From the NCBI GenBank assembly GCA_023488925.1, contig JAMDDA010000027.1:1-15326 (forward strand): a stretch of 15,326 nucleotides of DNA, read 5' to 3'. Below, one piece after another: positions 14,850 through 15,326 of this stretch (position 1 is its first letter; each line of letters starts with the position of its first letter). The translations under genes and the position numbers were made by a program. The stretch is from Actinomycetota bacterium. Lineage in GTDB: Bacteria > Actinomycetota > Thermoleophilia > RBG-16-64-13. Under the pieces are notes generated by a model. The model had not been told where the DNA came from. It was given only the letters and a program-made list of their open reading frames with translations, and did no database searches.

Positions 14850-15326
14850 CTACTTGGCGGAGAGCCAGTCCCGGCCGATGCCGGCGTCGACAACGAGCGG
14901 AGGCTCGATCGGGTAAGCGCCGGCCATTTCGGCGCACATGGCGTGCTTCACGGCCTCGGCCTCGTCCTCGGAGGCCTCGAAGATCAGCTCATCGTGCACC
15001 TGCAGCACGAGCCGAGTACGCGGAAAATCGCGGCGAAGGCGGTCGTGACAGCGGATCATGGCCACCTTGATGATGTCGGCCGCGCTCCCTTGGATGACGG
15101 AGTTCACCGCCAATCTCTCCCCCAACGAGCGGGTCTGGAAGCTCTCGGAGTGCAGCTCGGGGATGGGCCGGCGGCGCCCGAAGACGGTGGCCACGAACCC
15201 CTGTCTCCGGGCGTCGGCGACGGTGGCGTCGATGAAGGACCGCACCCGCGGCATACGCTCGAAGTAGCGGGCGATGTAGGCGGCCGCCTCGTCCCGGTCG
15301 ACTCCCAGCTGCTGCGCGAGACCGAA
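14850..15326 (-). CDS. polA: DNA polymerase I, C-terminal end (5' part beyond window)
   Basis: The visible 158 residues are the end of the family-A polymerase domain used in Okazaki-fragment processing and repair. The frame enters just inside the O-helix/motif B region (FGLAQQLGVDRDEAAAY), continues through RGFVATVFGRRRPIPELHS-type sequence and AVNSVIQGSAADIIKVAMI, and shows motif C in LQVHDELIFEA with the catalytic Asp-Glu region. It ends WLSAK, a normal PolI ending. The start and the nuclease domains lie outside. It is first in the minus-strand order polA - unknown gene - rpsA. Confidence 0.96.
   Translation of the reverse strand, partial: FGLAQQLGVDRDEAAAYIARYFERMPRVRSFIDATVADARRQGFVATVFGRRRPIPELHSESFQTRSLGERLAVNSVIQGSAADIIKVAMIRCHDRLRRDFPRTRLVLQVHDELIFEASEDEAEAVKHAMCAEMAGAYPIEPPLVVDAGIGRDWLSAK

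Noticed and set aside
14672..14893. N-terminal extension of the 116-residue gene into the polA end
   Set aside because: The extension crosses an AT-rich promoter-like tract, overlaps polA and has no ribosome site, whereas the ATG at 14671 has GAAGGA at good spacing.

Overview
The window looks like a housekeeping stretch of chromosome from a GC-rich actinobacterium. The reasons are uniformly high GC with GC-rich third codon positions, frequent GTG and TTG starts, and the minus-strand order polA - small gene - rpsA - coaE - transglycosylase - uvrB. That order resembles the polA/rpsA/coaE/uvrB neighbourhood of Mycobacterium and other Actinobacteria. The solute-binding lipoprotein with a Thr/Gly linker and the non-streptomycete LeuRS motifs hint at a deep-branching class such as Thermoleophilia or a relative. 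That finer placement is inference only.

Region 1 (1-4498, minus strand) is a complete branched-chain amino-acid ABC transporter operon read right to left: livJ-type binding lipoprotein, livH, livM, livG and livF. The last gene runs off the left edge. livH/livM and livM/livG share ATGA stop/start overlaps, and livG/livF overlap by 8 bp. A long perfect hairpin separates the binding-protein gene from livH. Region 2 (4499-7464) is a 305-bp regulatory stretch, holding a terminator-like structure and an operator-like dyad, and then leuS on the minus strand with a good promoter. A leucine-type importer and leucyl-tRNA synthetase are therefore adjacent and co-oriented.

Region 3 (7691-8985) holds the only plus-strand genes: a small lipoprotein and an MgtC/SapB-family membrane protein. 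Region 4 (8736-12448) is a minus-strand coaE - lytic transglycosylase - uvrB set with overlapping or nearly touching genes. The uvrB reading frame does not stop where the family normally ends. It runs through a GC-rich repeat cluster and 250 bp antisense into the mgtC-like gene.

Region 5 (12764-15326, minus) has rpsA with four S1 domains, an unrecognised 116-residue gene with a three-copy 24-bp tandem repeat at its 3' end, and the C-terminal third of the DNA polymerase I polymerase domain, cut by the right edge.

I found no tRNA, rRNA, CRISPR, insertion sequence or phage gene, and no convincing new multi-gene system. The best leads are the structured region before livJ, the UvrB extension overlapping mgtC, the repeat-encoded insertion in LeuRS, and the unknown gene between polA and rpsA.
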